Shown: positions 12,901 through 61,686, counted from the first letter of the stretch. The stretch is 64,000 nt of DNA from Leuctra nigra (GCA_934045905.1 OW203762.1:25514345-25578344); one strand, 5' to 3'. Numbers and translations are program-made. The notes: a model not told the origin generated them from the sequence alone.

Positions 12901-14111
12901 ATAGGAATTAAGTCGCCGATTAGTTGAACTATGACCCGCCATGTCGGGTCGTGAGATATTTATATTATCTTGTCAATGTCGTGGATTCTGATTCGGCTAT
13001 TTGAATTTCAAAAAAGTTATATTTTATTTTTTTTATTTTTATTTTTCCTTGATTATATTAATTTAGGTTAGGACATTTATACATTTAGACATGTCTGTTT
13101 AGACAATGCGGAACCTTGTTCAAATAAAATATCGAATTTTCAATATTCGATTCTGAATACGGTATTTTTTTTTACCACACGCCAATACGTATGTCAGTTT
13201 TGCGGTTTTATTTGCTATTTAATGCATACATCAATTTTATAAGTCAAATACAATGTATTGTTTGCAGTCAATGAAGTAAAAGAATATAATAGAAAATAGA
13301 AATGTTAATTGTCCATATTTGAATTACATACGGTTGGCAATTATAATAGATAGTCAAATATCATTTCACAAACTTGAACCAATACACATCAACACCACTT
13401 TAATATCATTATATTCAGGATTCCCGAATCTCTTTGTATTGGTGCATTCATGCAATATTATACAATAAAAATAGAATGCTTCCCTACAAGAAAAAAGTGG
13501 TTTGACTGCAGCGCAGATACATCATTATAATAACATACACATTAAAAAACATCGATGAACTCTTTAAATAATAAACAAATGCATACACAGTACATGCATA
13601 ATACATACATATTACATAGAGCATACACACAACTGAAAACAAACGCATCAAAAACTAGAGAGAAATCGATGTTCGAAGAACCATTTTGATCTGTCACTTG
13701 ATGGAAACCATGGAAGATATCGGGTAATTTGTTGAAAAAAGTGTGGGACTAAAAATTGTCTTTCATTGCCTGATTGCGTTTGCCTGATTGAACCTGACGG
13801 CCACATATACCAAGTTGTAGCATGATAAAGAAAGAGAGGAGATAGTACTTAACTGAGACACCATCAGCTAGGTACACTCGGCAAAACAAAAATCGACTTT
13901 AGATCGCACAATCAGAAGTCAGTTCAAGCGATCTCCTTGTCTCACTCTAGTAAGTGAGCTCTCATTGCCATTCAATTTGTTCAAAGATCACTTTTTCTTT
14001 TGCCAAGTGTACATTCTTTGCTCTGTCATGATTGCGGACAAACAAATTCATTCCTGTCTTCTTCTCAAGTTGTTTTAAATTAAAAACAAAATCACACATT
14101 TTCAGATTTAT
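9928..14111. other. Apparently unique intergenic DNA
   Basis: No exon-like open frame, RNA gene or clear repeat was recognised. The longest open frame (12328-12696, 122 codons) has no recognisable domain and unremarkable composition. The stretch is mostly AT-rich, with a few GC-richer patches near 10180-10330 and 12600-12780. Confidence 0.5.
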
Positions 14112-14993
14112 TGAGCGAGCGAAGCGAGCGTCTCCTTTTGGCTTTTTTGGCACGGACCTCTGTTTTTTTTGTTTTTTCTTCTGTGCCTGACGATATACAG
14201 GTCAGAGCTTTTCTTCGATCGAGCTGAAATTTTGCCCACATGTACGTAACATTTCCGATTGTTGCAGACCCTAATTTTTTTGAAATCCATTGATTGGTTC
14301 AAATTTGAAAAAAAATATCTTTTGATTGGTTGTTTTGATCGATTTTAAACATTGACAAGTCATAACCACTAACATTTTACCCAATCATACAAAGTTTCAG
14401 CCAAATCCTCTGATTGGTTAAAATTTAAACCCATCTTTACTGTTATTTTTTAAATTTATACTAGAACCGTTTTACCGATCAACTTAAAACTTTGCATGGT
14501 CATTGGGACCAACATTATCTGTGTTTTTGACAATTTTCAGACAAATCTGTGTTTAAATCCAAAAGTTATTGACATTTTACGGACATTTTGCTTGTTGCTA
14601 TGGATCACGGCGACTTGGACGCCTCAGTTCCAATATTCCAAGGTAGTTAGGACAGAAACTTTCAAACGCATGACACTAATAATCAACAGATCGATCTGAT
14701 ATTGTGTACACACACTGATATCATATGAGTGGTCCCAGGTATAGTTTTTGAAGGAGATCTGTGATTTTTGAAAATTAACACGGAACCGTTCAATCTTATA
14801 GGTTCAATCGATCAGCTTAAAACTTTGCATGGTTATTTTGGAATTTTTGAAGATTTTCATACAAGTCAGTGACGATAACTCAAGAATTATTTGCTTTGCT
14901 TTTAATGACATTTTCAATAGACAGAATTTCGGTTCGAGGTGTTGCGCGTATCCGTGCTCGCTCATCAACGCGTTACCCAGAGCGTTTTCCTAG
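14112..14993 (+). mobile_element. Family C, Helentron-like non-autonomous element, copy 1
   Basis: The element starts TGAGCGAGCGAAGCGAGCG and ends AGCGTTTTCCTAG, inserted between two T residues. The 5' sequence TGAGCGAGC recurs inverted (GCTCGCTCA) not at the 3' tip but about 30 nt inside it, followed by a small AACGC/GCGTT hairpin. T-T insertion, CTAG end and asymmetric inverted repeat are the pattern described for Helentrons (Helitron2) and their non-autonomous relatives. No Rep/helicase frame is present. The 5' part includes a poly-T tract. The assignment is inferred from termini shared by five copies in the window. Confidence 0.6.
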
Positions 14994-15009
14994 TTAGGTA
15001 TTAACTTAT

Positions 15010-15809
15010 TGAGCGAGCGTCTCCTTTTGGCTCTTTTGGCACGGACCTCTGTTTTTTTTCTGTTTTTTTTTCTGTTGGGTGAGGCTGTACAGGTCACAGT
15101 TTTTCTTCGATCGAGCTGAAATTTTGCACACATGAAGAGACAACCTTTTCTGTTTGCTGACCCCAAATTTTTTTGAAATTCATTCATTGGCTAAAATTTA
15201 AATAAACATCTCCTGAATGTAGGTTGAAAAATGACAATGGTTTTTGATAAAACTGATCAAACTCATATTTTGGCTATACAGGTCAGAGTTTTTCTTCGAT
15301 CGAGCTGAAATTTTGCACACATGTAGAGACAACCTTTTCTGTTTGCTGACCCCAAAATTTTTTGAAATTCATTCATTGGTTTATTAAATTTAAATAAACA
15401 TCTCCTGATAGGTTGAAAAATGAAAACGGTCTTCGATCATTCTTATCAAACTCATATTTTGCATGATCATTAAGACCAACATTGTCTCTTATTTTACAAA
15501 ATTTCATCCCAATCAGTTAAGATCGTATGCACTTATTGACATTTTTAATATCTGTCATTAATGAAGTATCGAAATGAATGTTTTCCAGTGCCAATCGAAT
15601 ACAGTCTGATTTGCTATATGTACCAGGGTGCTTAGATGCTATTTCAAGTTTCGATGAAAAGCATACTTTTATGTTGAAGGAGTGGATCATATTTCAATTC
15701 AATATGGATGTATATTATGTTTTATGTGCGTTGTGTACGCATTTCCTGTTGGAGAATTTGCACGTAGCCGTGCTCGCTCATCAACGCGTTACACTGAGCG
15801 TTTTCCTAG
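15010..15809 (+). mobile_element. Family C, Helentron-like element, copy 2
   Basis: It has the same termini as copy 1 and starts only 16 bp after copy 1 ends. The interior belongs to a second subfamily shared with the copy at 47216-48631. It carries two tandem versions of a roughly 170-bp module starting near GGTCAGAGTTTTTCTTCGAT. It also shows what the 47216 copy looked like before its hAT-like insertion (compare around 15685). Confidence 0.6.
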
Positions 15810-16107
15810 TTTAAAAAAAAAATCAAAAAGGGTTGTTTCATTTCTGTGTAGTTTTTTGAGTGAGAACACCTGAAATTAGTTGCACCCATAGACACAGAAA
15901 GTTGATAACTTCTTAACATTGAAAATCGAGTAAAACTACTTTACTTTTTGAAGAATAAAATAACGCTTACAATACATACCAGTTAATTTTACCACTAATT
16001 CATCATAATAACAATATTCCATCATATCAAATAAATAGTAATTCAATATTTTAATAGCAATATACTTCTGTTCTATGCGTATAATATTGATCAATCTCTT
16101 GAAGTCA

Positions 16108-19100
16108 AGACTTGAGTCCAACCCATTGATCCATGTCAACAGAGCAATTGAGTTCAAGAGTCTTCACGCAAGACTTCAGTTCAGAACGTGTTTTGTTTGC
16201 ACTCAAAGACTTGAGTCCAACCCATTGATCCATGTCAACAGAGCAATTGAGTTCAAGAGTCTTCACGCAAGACTTCAGTTCAGAACGTGTTTTGTTTGCA
16301 CTCAAAGACTTGAGTCCAACCCATTGATCCATGTCAACAGAGCAATTGAGTTCAAGAGTCTTCACGCAAGACTTCAGTTCAGAACGTGTTTTGTTTGCAC
16401 TCAAAGACTTGAGTCCAACCCATTGATCCATGTCAACAGAGCAATTGAGTTCAAGAGTCTTCACGCAAGACTTCAGTTCAGAACGTGTTTTGTTTGCACT
16501 CAAAGACTTGAGTCCAACCCATTGATCCATGTCAACAGAGCAATTGAGTTCAAGAGTCTTCACGCAAGACTTCAGTTCAGAACGTGTTTTGTTTGCACTC
16601 AAAGACTTGAGTCCAACCCATTGATCCATGTCAACAGAGCAATTGAGTTCAAGAGTCTTCACGCAAGACTTCAGTTCAGAACGTGTTTTGTTTGCACTCA
16701 AAGACTTGAGTCCAACCCATTGATCCATGTCAACAGAGCAATTGAGTTCAAGAGTCTTCACGCAAGACTTCAGTTCAGAACGTGTTTTGTTTGCACTCAA
16801 AGACTTGAGTCCAACCCATTGATCCATGTCAACAGAGCAATTGAGTTCAAGAGTCTTCACGCAAGACTTCAGTTCAGAACGTGTTTTGTTTGCACTCAAA
16901 GACTTGAGTCCAACCCATTGATCCATGTCAACAGAGCAATTGAGTTCAAGAGTCTTCACGCAAGACTTCAGTTCAGAACGTGTTTTGTTTGCACTCAAAG
17001 ACTTGAGTCCAACCCATTGATCCATGTCAACAGAGCAATTGAGTTCAAGAGTCTTCACGCAAGACTTCAGTTCAGAACGTGTTTTGTTTGCACTCAAAGA
17101 CTTGAGTCCAACCCATTGATCCATGTCAACAGAGCAATTGAGTTCAAGAGTCTTCACGCAAGACTTCAGTTCAGAACGTGTTTTGTTTGCACTCAAAGAC
17201 TTGAGTCCAACCCATTGATCCATGTCAACAGAGCAATTGAGTTCAAGAGTCTTCACGCAAGACTTCAGTTCAGAACGTGTTTTGTTTGCACTCAAAGACT
17301 TGAGTCCAACCCATTGATCCATGTCAACAGAGCAATTGAGTTCAAGAGTCTTCACGCAAGACTTCAGTTCAGAACGTGTTTTGTTTGCACTCAAAGACTT
17401 GAGTCCAACCCATTGATCCATGTCAACAGAGCAATTGAGTTCAAGAGTCTTCACGCAAGACTTCAGTTCAGAACGTGTTTTGTTTGCACTCAAAGACTTG
17501 AGTCCAACCCATTGATCCATGTCAACAGAGCAATTGAGTTCAAGAGTCTTCACGCAAGACTTCAGTTCAGAACGTGTTTTGTTTGCACTCAAAGACTTGA
17601 GTCCAACCCATTGATCCATGTCAACAGAGCAATTGAGTTCAAGAGTCTTCACGCAAGACTTCAGTTCAGAACGTGTTTTGTTTGCACTCAAAGACTTGAG
17701 TCCAACCCATTGATCCATGTCAACAGAGCAATTGAGTTCAAGAGTCTTCACGCAAGACTTCAGTTCAGAACGTGTTTTGTTTGCACTCAAAGACTTGAGT
17801 CCAACCCATTGATCCATGTCAACAGAGCAATTGAGTTCAAGAGTCTTCACGCAAGACTTCAGTTCAGAACGTGTTTTGTTTGCACTCAAAGACTTGAGTC
17901 CAACCCATTGATCCATGTCAACAGAGCAATTGAGTTCAAGAGTCTTCACGCAAGACTTCAGTTCAGAACGTGTTTTGTTTGCACTCAAAGACTTGAGTCC
18001 AACCCATTGATCCATGTCAACAGAGCAATTGAGTTCAAGAGTCTTCACGCAAGACTTCAGTTCAGAACGTGTTTTGTTTGCACTCAAAGACTTGAGTCCA
18101 ACCCATTGATCCATGTCAACAGAGCAATTGAGTTCAAGAGTCTTCACGCAAGACTTCAGTTCAGAACGTGTTTTGTTTGCACTCAAAGACTTGAGTCCAA
18201 CCCATTGATCCATGTCAACAGAGCAATTGAGTTCAAGAGTCTTCACGCAAGACTTCAGTTCAGAACGTGTTTTGTTTGCACTCAAAGACTTGAGTCCAAC
18301 CCATTGATCCATGTCAACAGAGCAATTGAGTTCAAGAGTCTTCACGCAAGACTTCAGTTCAGAACGTGTTTTGTTTGCACTCAAAGACTTGAGTCCAACC
18401 CATTGATCCATGTCAACAGAGCAATTGAGTTCAAGAGTCTTCACGCAAGACTTCAGTTCAGAACGTGTTTTGTTTGCACTCAAAGACTTGAGTCCAACCC
18501 ATTGATCCATGTCAACAGAGCAATTGAGTTCAAGAGTCTTCACGCAAGACTTCAGTTCAGAACGTGTTTTGTTTGCACTCAAAGACTTGAGTCCAACCCA
18601 TTGATCCATGTCAACAGAGCAATTGAGTTCAAGAGTCTTCACGCAAGACTTCAGTTCAGAACGTGTTTTGTTTGCACTCAAAGACTTGAGTCCAATCCAT
18701 TGATCCATGTCAACAGAGCAATTGAGTTCAAGAGTCTTCACGCAAGACTTCAGTTCAGAACGTGTTTTGTTTGCACTCAAAGACTTGAGTCCAACCCATT
18801 GATCCATGTCAACAGAGCAATTGAGTTCAAGAGTCTTCACGCAAGACTTCAGTTCAGAACGTGTTTTGTTTGCACTCAAAGACTTGAGTCCAACCCATTG
18901 ATCCATGTCAACAGAGCAATTGAGTTCAAGAGTCTTCACGCAAGACTTCAGTTCAGAACGTGTTTTGTTTGCACTCAAAGACTTGAGTCCAACCCATTGA
19001 TCCATGTCAACAGAGCAATTGAGTTCAAGAGTCTTCACGCAAGACTTCAGTTCAGAACGTGTTTTGTTTGCACTCAAAGACTTGAGTCCAACCCATTGAT

Positions 19101-20282
19101 CCATGTCAACAGAGCAATTGAGTTCAAGAGTCTTCACGCAAGACTTCAGTTCAGAACGTGTTTTGTTTGCACTCAAAGACTTGAGTCCAACCCATTGATC
19201 CATGTCAACAGAGCAATTGAGTTCAAGAGTCTTCACGCAAGACTTCAGTTCAGAACGTGTTTTGTTTGCACTCAAAGACTTGAGTCCAATCCATTGATCC
19301 ATGTCAACAGAGCAATTGAGTTCAAGAGTCTTCACGCAAGACTTCAGTTCAGAACGTGTTTTGTTTGCACTCAAAGACTTGAGTCCAACCCATTGATCCA
19401 TGTCAACAGAGCAATTGAGTTCAAGAGTCTTCACGCAAGACTTCAGTTCAGAACGTGTTTTGTTTGCACTCAAAGACTTGAGTCCAACCCATTGATCCAT
19501 GTCAACAGAGCAATTGAGTTCAAGAGTCTTCACGCAAGACTTCAGTTCAGAACGTGTTTTGTTTGCACTCAAAGACTTGAGTCCAACCCATTGATCCATG
19601 TCAACAGAGCAATTGAGTTCAAGAGTCTTCACGCAAGACTTCAGTTCAGAACGTGTTTTGTTTGCACTCAAAGACTTGAGTCCAACCCATTGATCCATGT
19701 CAACAGAGCAATTGAGTTCAAGAGTCTTCACGCAAGACTTCAGTTCAGAACGTGTTTTGTTTGCACTCAAAGACTTGAGTCCAATCCATTGATCCATGTC
19801 AACAGAGCAATTGAGTTCAAGAGTCTTCACGCAAGACTTCAGTTCAGAACGTGTTTTGTTTGCACTCAAAGACTTGAGTCCAACCCATTGATCCATGTCA
19901 ACAGAGCAATTGAGTTCAAGAGTCTTCACGCAAGACTTCAGTTCAGAACGTGTTTTGTTTGCACTCAAAGACTTGAGTCCAACCCATTGATCCATGTCAA
20001 CAGAGCAATTGAGTTCAAGAGTCTTCACGCAAGACTTCAGTTCAGAACGTGTTTTGTTTGCACTCAAAGACTTGAGTCCAACCCATTGATCCATGTCAAC
20101 AGAGCAATTGAGTTCAAGAGTCTTCACGCAAGACTTCAGTTCAGAACGTGTTTTGTTTGCACTCAAAGACTTGAGTCCAACCCATTGATCCATGTCAACA
20201 GAGCAATTGAGTTCAAGAGTCTTCACGCAAGACTTCAGTTCAGAACGTGTTTTGTTTGCACTCAAAGACTTGAGTTCAAGAC
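16108..20282. repeat. 99-bp satellite, 42 units plus a partial unit
   Basis: The start of the unit (AGACTTGAGTCCAACCC) recurs exactly every 99 bp from 16108 to 20266, giving 42 full copies and a truncated one. Copies are almost identical. The only recurrent variant I noticed is CCAACCC to CCAATCC in units near 18690, 19290 and 19785. Because 99 is a multiple of 3 and the unit lacks stops in one frame on each strand, the array stays open for about 1400 codons both ways. That is a consequence of the repeat rather than evidence of a gene. Just beyond the array, 20300-20335 looks like a very diverged unit. Confidence 0.95.
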
Positions 20283-21865
20283 ATAGAAATCAATTTTCAT
20301 CAAGCCGTTGAACCATGTATACAGGGGCAAAGAGCACATGCTTTTTAGAAAGCGTAACTCAAATTTTACGGCATTAAACGCAGTATGATTAATTAGTTAA
20401 ATTTCCTTGGAGCTTTCTTCGTTTACGTTTTGTTTCACTTCACGAAGATGTACAATATCAGATGAAACACGCTAAGTACAAGACTTCTGTGACTCTTGTG
20501 AGAACTTGGAACTCGAGTTCACATGGAACTCGGAACCGAGTGTAAACATCCAGACGTGATATGAAGAAACGTCGTGTAAATGTCAACGCGTTATGTAATC
20601 TCATGTTCAACATTAATTTCGATTTAATTTAAGCCCTAAATTTTATGGCAGGTATCCACGTAACGAATTTCTATGATAGAGGCAGAGTTTTTACCGAGGC
20701 TGGATGGGCGGGTGGAAAAGCTGTGCATAATAGATACATTTTTTTTCTCTCGTCTTATAATGAGGGAAAAGGGAACGGATGAAAAGTGTTCGCTTCTAAA
20801 TCTCAAAATCTTGACTAAATGACAAGAATATTTTGCGAAAGGCAACCTCAGAGCTCTGGCTATTTACTATTTCTATGAACAATTCTAATTCGTCGAATAA
20901 AGCGACTTTCGAGCTCTCTCATTGGCTAGATTGAATTTATTCTAAGTTTTCTTTGAGGAATTCGTTTGACTGTGTTCCAGATACTTAAAAACTGGCGACG
21001 TATTATTCTCCAATTAAAAATTGAACTTCAGTAAGAAATAGAACGTTTTAGTTTGAACCATAACTTATCATTTATGCGATTCTATGGCAGCTTTTTCTTA
21101 ACAACCAATCAAAACGTAACGTTAGGTTTTGAGAACACGCTGGCAGCGATTTGTGATTGGTCGACATAAAAAGCATGTGCGCAAACACAAACCCTTGCTT
21201 CTGTGTTTTGATAGGTATATTATGTTTTTACATATGATTACTTTATGTCAATTTGATGAAATTGAGTCAAGGAATCATTGTTCACATAATTTTCGATCCT
21301 AAATGAATGATTCCTATTTTGCAAGGCACTTGTGAAGTCGGCTTGTTCCGTTGCTGTCTAACTTGTCTTCACAACTGCCTCAAAACAAAACTGCATCAAA
21401 ACGCATCAAAACTCAATAAAACTGCATCAAAACTGCATCAAAACGGTTCCGAAAACATTCAATTTTCCATATCCCAAGTGAATGATGACACAGAATTTAC
21501 GCAAAATCTCCATCACATAACTTTAATGTTGTCAAAAGTCCACTATAAAAAGTTAGCAAAACTCGATTGTTCATTAAGTTGACTTTTACATACCTTACTC
21601 TGTTCCTTAATTTGTAGAAGGTCAGTCCATTTTCTCGATTTTGCTTGATGTACTTTTGGAATCATGTAGTAACGCTCTCAATTCAAAATTGATTTAAGTC
21701 GGCAATCCTAGATTGCCGTATTCTCTTACACAATGACTGATGTCACTATTACCATCTATTACCATAAAGCTATTAAAAATATGAATGGATGAATGCAGAA
21801 TTACTGGTTTTTGAGTACATATTAAGAATCATTGGACTGTGGGTCTTCCTCTGAGGTATAAATAA
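20283..21865. other. Intergenic DNA, nothing recognised
   Basis: No exon-like frame or RNA gene was seen. Around 21375-21450 there is a short run of CATCAAAACT-type repeats, which produces a low-complexity open frame. Confidence 0.5.
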
Positions 21866-22235
21866 CCATAAAAATCACTCCGTGTAAAAATACCAGCCAA
21901 GTCTCTTCAACTGAAAAAAATATATAAGAAATCTAAAAATTCAGCACTGAAAAGTAGTGATATCAAAAAATTGCCAAGTCAAAACTTTTCAAAAAATACT
22001 TGGCGCATCGTGTATTAATTGTATAGAAGTAGGCCGGAAATCAATTATACTCATCTATACATATAATAGGTATATCTATGCCCTAAAAAACGATGCGCCA
22101 AGTCTTTTTTGAAAAGTTTTGACTTGGCAATTTTTTGATATCACTACTTTTCAGTGCTGAATTTTTAGATTTCTTATATATTTTTTTCAGTTGAAGAGAC
22201 TTGGCTGGTATTTTTACACGGAGTGTTTTTTATGG
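21866..22235. mobile_element. 370-bp foldback element with 145-bp arms
   Basis: Arms 21866-22010 and 22091-22235 are inverted copies of each other with only a few mismatches (for example A/T near 21875 and T/G near 21999). They enclose an 80-nt spacer. There is no coding capacity and no clear target duplication. It adjoins the family B copy on the right and may be its 5' part or a separate MITE. A transcript would fold into a long double-stranded hairpin. Confidence 0.8.
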
Positions 22236-24037
22236 GGATATCACTCCTTTTTTCAGTTGACTATAATTCCTTTAAAAAATACGCCTTTGTGATTTGGTTC
22301 CTAAGAAGAATTGTGCTTGGTGTTAAATGTAAGCTTAAAATTATATTCCATGATGAATTGCCAAAGCATCGTTCCAATCGGTCCAGCCGTTCTCGAGTTA
22401 TCGCATCACTTCCGGTTTTCAAAATGGCGGCTGACATCACTGCCACCTAAAATTTGTATCTATAAATGTTATGTAACATTATAAGCCTTCTGAATATGTA
22501 GTTATTGTTATAAGATGATTTTAGTCAGATTTGGCTTTTTTATGACGTCATTTTCGGTTTTGGTAATAGTGCAATTTTATTTCGACTATTGATAATTCAT
22601 ATAGACGACCGTCTGAATCGATTGGCGCAAATTTCGTTCAGATCGGTCCAGTTGTTTTCGAGATATGATGTCACTTCCGGTTTCAAAATGGCGGCATAAA
22701 ACCAGTTATAGCAAAAGGCACCTCAGACGCCAAAAGTGCACACGTGGTAAAAATTTAAGATTGATCGATTAACCCGATTAGGCTGTGGCCCTGTCAACAG
22801 TGTTTTCTGACCCTCTGAATCATCATCATCATCATCAGATAGCTTTTAAAAGGGGTGTAATTTCACTGTTTTCACGGCCCTCTTGCTCGCAAATGACATA
22901 ACCTGTTGTTCCCAAATTTGGTATAGGATGTGGGGTGGGCCATAGCTCGAAATTAAGGATATTTCACAACAATGTGAGATTTTCGAATTTTAAGATCGAG
23001 TAGGCCGAAAATGCCATGTTGTTGCTTACAGTAAAAGTGTTTGGTCTGCTCCTTAGTTAAGCGAGCGTTGCGTGCGTCACCACGGTACTCTTATGGCACT
23101 TTCTCTGTGTGTGTGTTTTTTTTTTTTTTTTTTTTATCGGCACTGCCGAGATCAAACCGCACAACCAATCGATCTGAAATTTTTGCACACATACTAACGT
23201 AATCTATGCGGTCTCTGGGATCGTTTTTGAACGGAATCCTGTGATTGGTTCAAATTTTAGAAAAATTATCTTTTGATTGGTTAGTCCAAACAATTTGAAA
23301 TTTAGCAAAATCATTGCAACCAATATTGTACCCAATCATAAAAAGTTTCAGCCAAATCCTCCCATTGGTTTAAATTTGAAACCATTTTTCCTGTGATTTT
23401 TGAAATTTAAACTAGAACCGATTGACCGACCAACTAAAAACTTTGCATGGTCATTGGTATCAACATTTAAGATATTTTTGCTAATTTCCAGTCTAATCTG
23501 TCGTTATTTTCAAAAGTTTTTGTAATTTTATGGACATTTTGCGTGTTGGCTGTCAAATTCACGGCGACTTCGAATCTTCAGTTCAAGGCAAGGTAGTTAG
23601 AGCAGAAAGTTTCAAACGAAATGAAACTAATAATGACCGTTCAACAGATTGATCTGATATTGTGTACACAGTAATATCATATCATATGAGTGGTCCCAGG
23701 TATATTTTTTGAACGAGATCCTGTGATTTTTGAAAATTAACAAGGAACCGTTCAATCATAAAGGTTTAATCGATCAACTTAAAACTTAGCAAGGTTATTG
23801 GGACCAATATTTTTGGAGATTTTGGAGATATTTATATAAGTCTGTGACGAAATTTAAGAATTATTGGCTTTTTATGCCATTTTCGATTGACATAATTTCG
23901 GTTCGAGGTGTTGCGTGTATCCGTGCTCGCTCATCAACGCGTCACACAGAGCGTTTTCCTAGTTAGTCAGTAACGGTATGTTGAGTGACTGTGAGTGTAT
24001 AGTACGACTTGGCTGGGTGGAGCGACCGCTCCACTAG
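22236..24037 (+). mobile_element. Family B repeat, interrupted by family C copy 3
   Basis: The left portion has two diverged copies of a block (22370-22432 and 22635-22695) containing CACTTCCGGTTTTCAAAATG next to GGCGGC. It continues through GGTGGGCCATAGCTCGAAAT, shared with the copy at 50660, to 23057. A family C element then intervenes, and the family B end resumes at 23963, finishing TACGACTTGGCTGGGTGG...CTAG. The end hairpin is GTGGAGCG/CGCTCCAC (24017-24034). The left boundary is uncertain. Confidence 0.55.
23058..23962 (+). mobile_element. Family C, Helentron-like element, copy 3 (nested)
   Basis: The 3' end (GCTCGCTCATCAACGCG...CCTAG) is well conserved. The 5' end has drifted (TAAGCGAGCGTTGCGTGCG). 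It interrupts family B sequence that is continuous around 9840-9900 and 50800-50870, which gives approximate empty sites. The interior is closest to copies 1 and 4. Confidence 0.6.
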
Positions 24038-26423
24038 ATATCCACAAAAATGTAATATTTTCTTTGGATTCTTTTCCCCTTCTCTCAAGTCGGGAAATAC
24101 TTGAATAAGACGAGAGGTTCTAATCTATCGACCTTGATGGAGCAACTACATCACGCGATTGATAATTATTTAGCTTTCAAGTTGATGCGAGTTCTGTTTT
24201 ACCTCTCATTATACATTATTATTATCCTGGCATGCATTCGTCCTGGTTTATATTGGAACTCAGCCAGAGGTAATAGCAGACAGATTCCTTTTCCCCGTTT
24301 CATCGAGCACCGAAAAACAAACAAAATTTAACCTAAATACATCGTAAATCTAGAGCATTAAACGATTATGTACTTGTTTTAATTTAAATATAATTGTATT
24401 ATGAAGTTAAGTCAAAATTAAAGCTCTATCCACTTCTCTATTTTAATTAATTATAACTATATATTCCGTGTTGTCTTTTCCATGCTTCCCCCTAGAAATG
24501 CACTCACAAGATGAATTGTTATTCCAATTTCTAAGATTGCATTAATTAATAATTATTACTCCCTGGATCTCAAACCTCTCTTGTTCTTCTCTCCAAGGAT
24601 CAAGATAACGAAGATGCCCAAGGAACTCATGAATTCTTTTATTTCTATAATCAATGTCAATCGCTGCTGGGCATTGGGAAGTGCGCAGTAATTCAGTCCG
24701 TGCAAAGAAGATCCTGACTCCTTGGCCTCAAGTGAGAGAAAGAAAGAAGTCCAAGAAGTTTCTCGAATTGGATGCATACTATAGTACCTATACATTCGTG
24801 TTGGACGTATTGCTATGTAGAGCAAGGAGGCAAATTGGTTCCCTGGAGTATATATGACTTCAGAGTATAATACTTATTTTATTTTGTCTGGGTGGATACA
24901 TTGAATTTTTTAGGAATATAAAAAGATACTTCAATATCGAGAAATCAGACTTCAATAATTACAATTTCTCCTAATCCTTTTGTTTGGCAGCTGCATTGAA
25001 ATCCAAATCTTATATTTGAATAAAACCCATCTAAAATAATTTTCATTCAGCATCCGAGTTTGCAGTTTTCAGAGAACATCTTCAAGAAGACTAAGCCTAG
25101 AGGATGAGTTTTTCAGACAGTTCTTGTTAATAAAGTTTTTGACAGCTAAGTAAACTCTTCCGAGTATGCGAAGTTTTCTACTTGTGAAGACGCTCGTAAT
25201 GACAGGTCATTGCGTCGCGACGCTAAGGCCTAGTGTAAACGACGCCCTAGAGACGTCATGTCAGTCGGAGTGTCACCGTCGAGTCTGAACAAACACCGGA
25301 TCAAGCTGAAATCATGTACAACCTGCGTTCCGCGTATATTGCCTCTCACTTATGTCACAAATATGTTTCATATGACTTATTAGAGACCAATGGGATTGCT
25401 TGATATATGCGAGACGAGAACATAATTTATTGCGACATTATGAACTTCCCGTGAGGTTTTATACGTCAGTTCAGATGGACTGAATAAAATATTGGGACCT
25501 TTTAGAAAGTGAGTTTCAGTGAAAACCGAAACATTTTTTTTCTCCTCATAGTTATTCTAACATTTATTAGGATGAGCTTTAGTTCTGTTGTGGCAGGGAA
25601 ATTGATCACAGTAACTTTGTTTGAGAGAAGGATGTGCAAATAATTATTAATGAACCGTTGGCTTGAGGCAACTGAGAGCGGGATATTCATTAGTGTTTAT
25701 GATCTGGCCAGGGCCAGGCAGCCTCATGTCATCAAAACCACACACATACACAACACAACACCATACCCCACCCGTCTGGATGAATTGACCTTAATGCGAG
25801 TGCACAAACAGGCGTACTCATTTCATTAAACGTTTTAATAAATTTGGGGTGATTACTATTTTAATTTGTAAATATTATTTTAGAATGTTTAGAATGTTAG
25901 AATTTTTAGAATTATTTGCCTTGGCAACAACCAACGTTCCTAAAATGATCACTAATAGAAACGTGATTTAATCGAGTATTTTAATCTTCAACTTATTAAA
26001 TTGTACCTGGAAATATTTAAACTTATGTGTGATTATAGCCATAAATAAATTTGCAAGTGTGATTTGTTTCTGTTCCATGAATTACTTTAGTTTTTTCATC
26101 ATTCTTACGGAAAAAGACACTGGTAGAACATTGTTCGAACAAGCTGAGACAAGATGGTTTATTGATAAGTGTTCATTTTATCGCCAAGTTTAGATAGTAG
26201 TCCGAAAGCAAGTACCCCCACGAGAAACCACAAAGAACTCTCGCACCACCACGACTGTTATATATATTTATTATATCGAACCATTTCACCCGCGAGGTTA
26301 ATAGCATTGGATCAATATTTTCATGGACGTCGCAATCCTACACAAGAAAAAAACTATGAAATATCACCGAAATCTTAAGATATCCACGTTGGCCGCTTGT
26401 AATGAATCACTGTCTGCTTTCAG
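24038..26423. other. Intergenic DNA upstream of the Ly6 gene
   Basis: No further exon was recognised. A splice-acceptor-like TGCTTTCAG ends at 26423, 5 nt before the Ly6 start codon. A non-coding first exon and the promoter may therefore lie somewhere in this stretch or farther upstream, but I could not identify either. Confidence 0.4.
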
Positions 26424-26428
26424 GCACA

Positions 26429-61686
<35,258 letters not shown>

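Noticed and set aside
16108..20282. CRISPR-like array
   Set aside because: The repeat is continuous, with no distinct spacers, and the DNA is eukaryotic.
16075..20286. Open frames of 1403 (plus) and 1386 (minus) codons
   Set aside because: Both are products of a stop-free 99-bp tandem repeat. The repeated peptides match no domain I know, and the frames exist on both strands at once.
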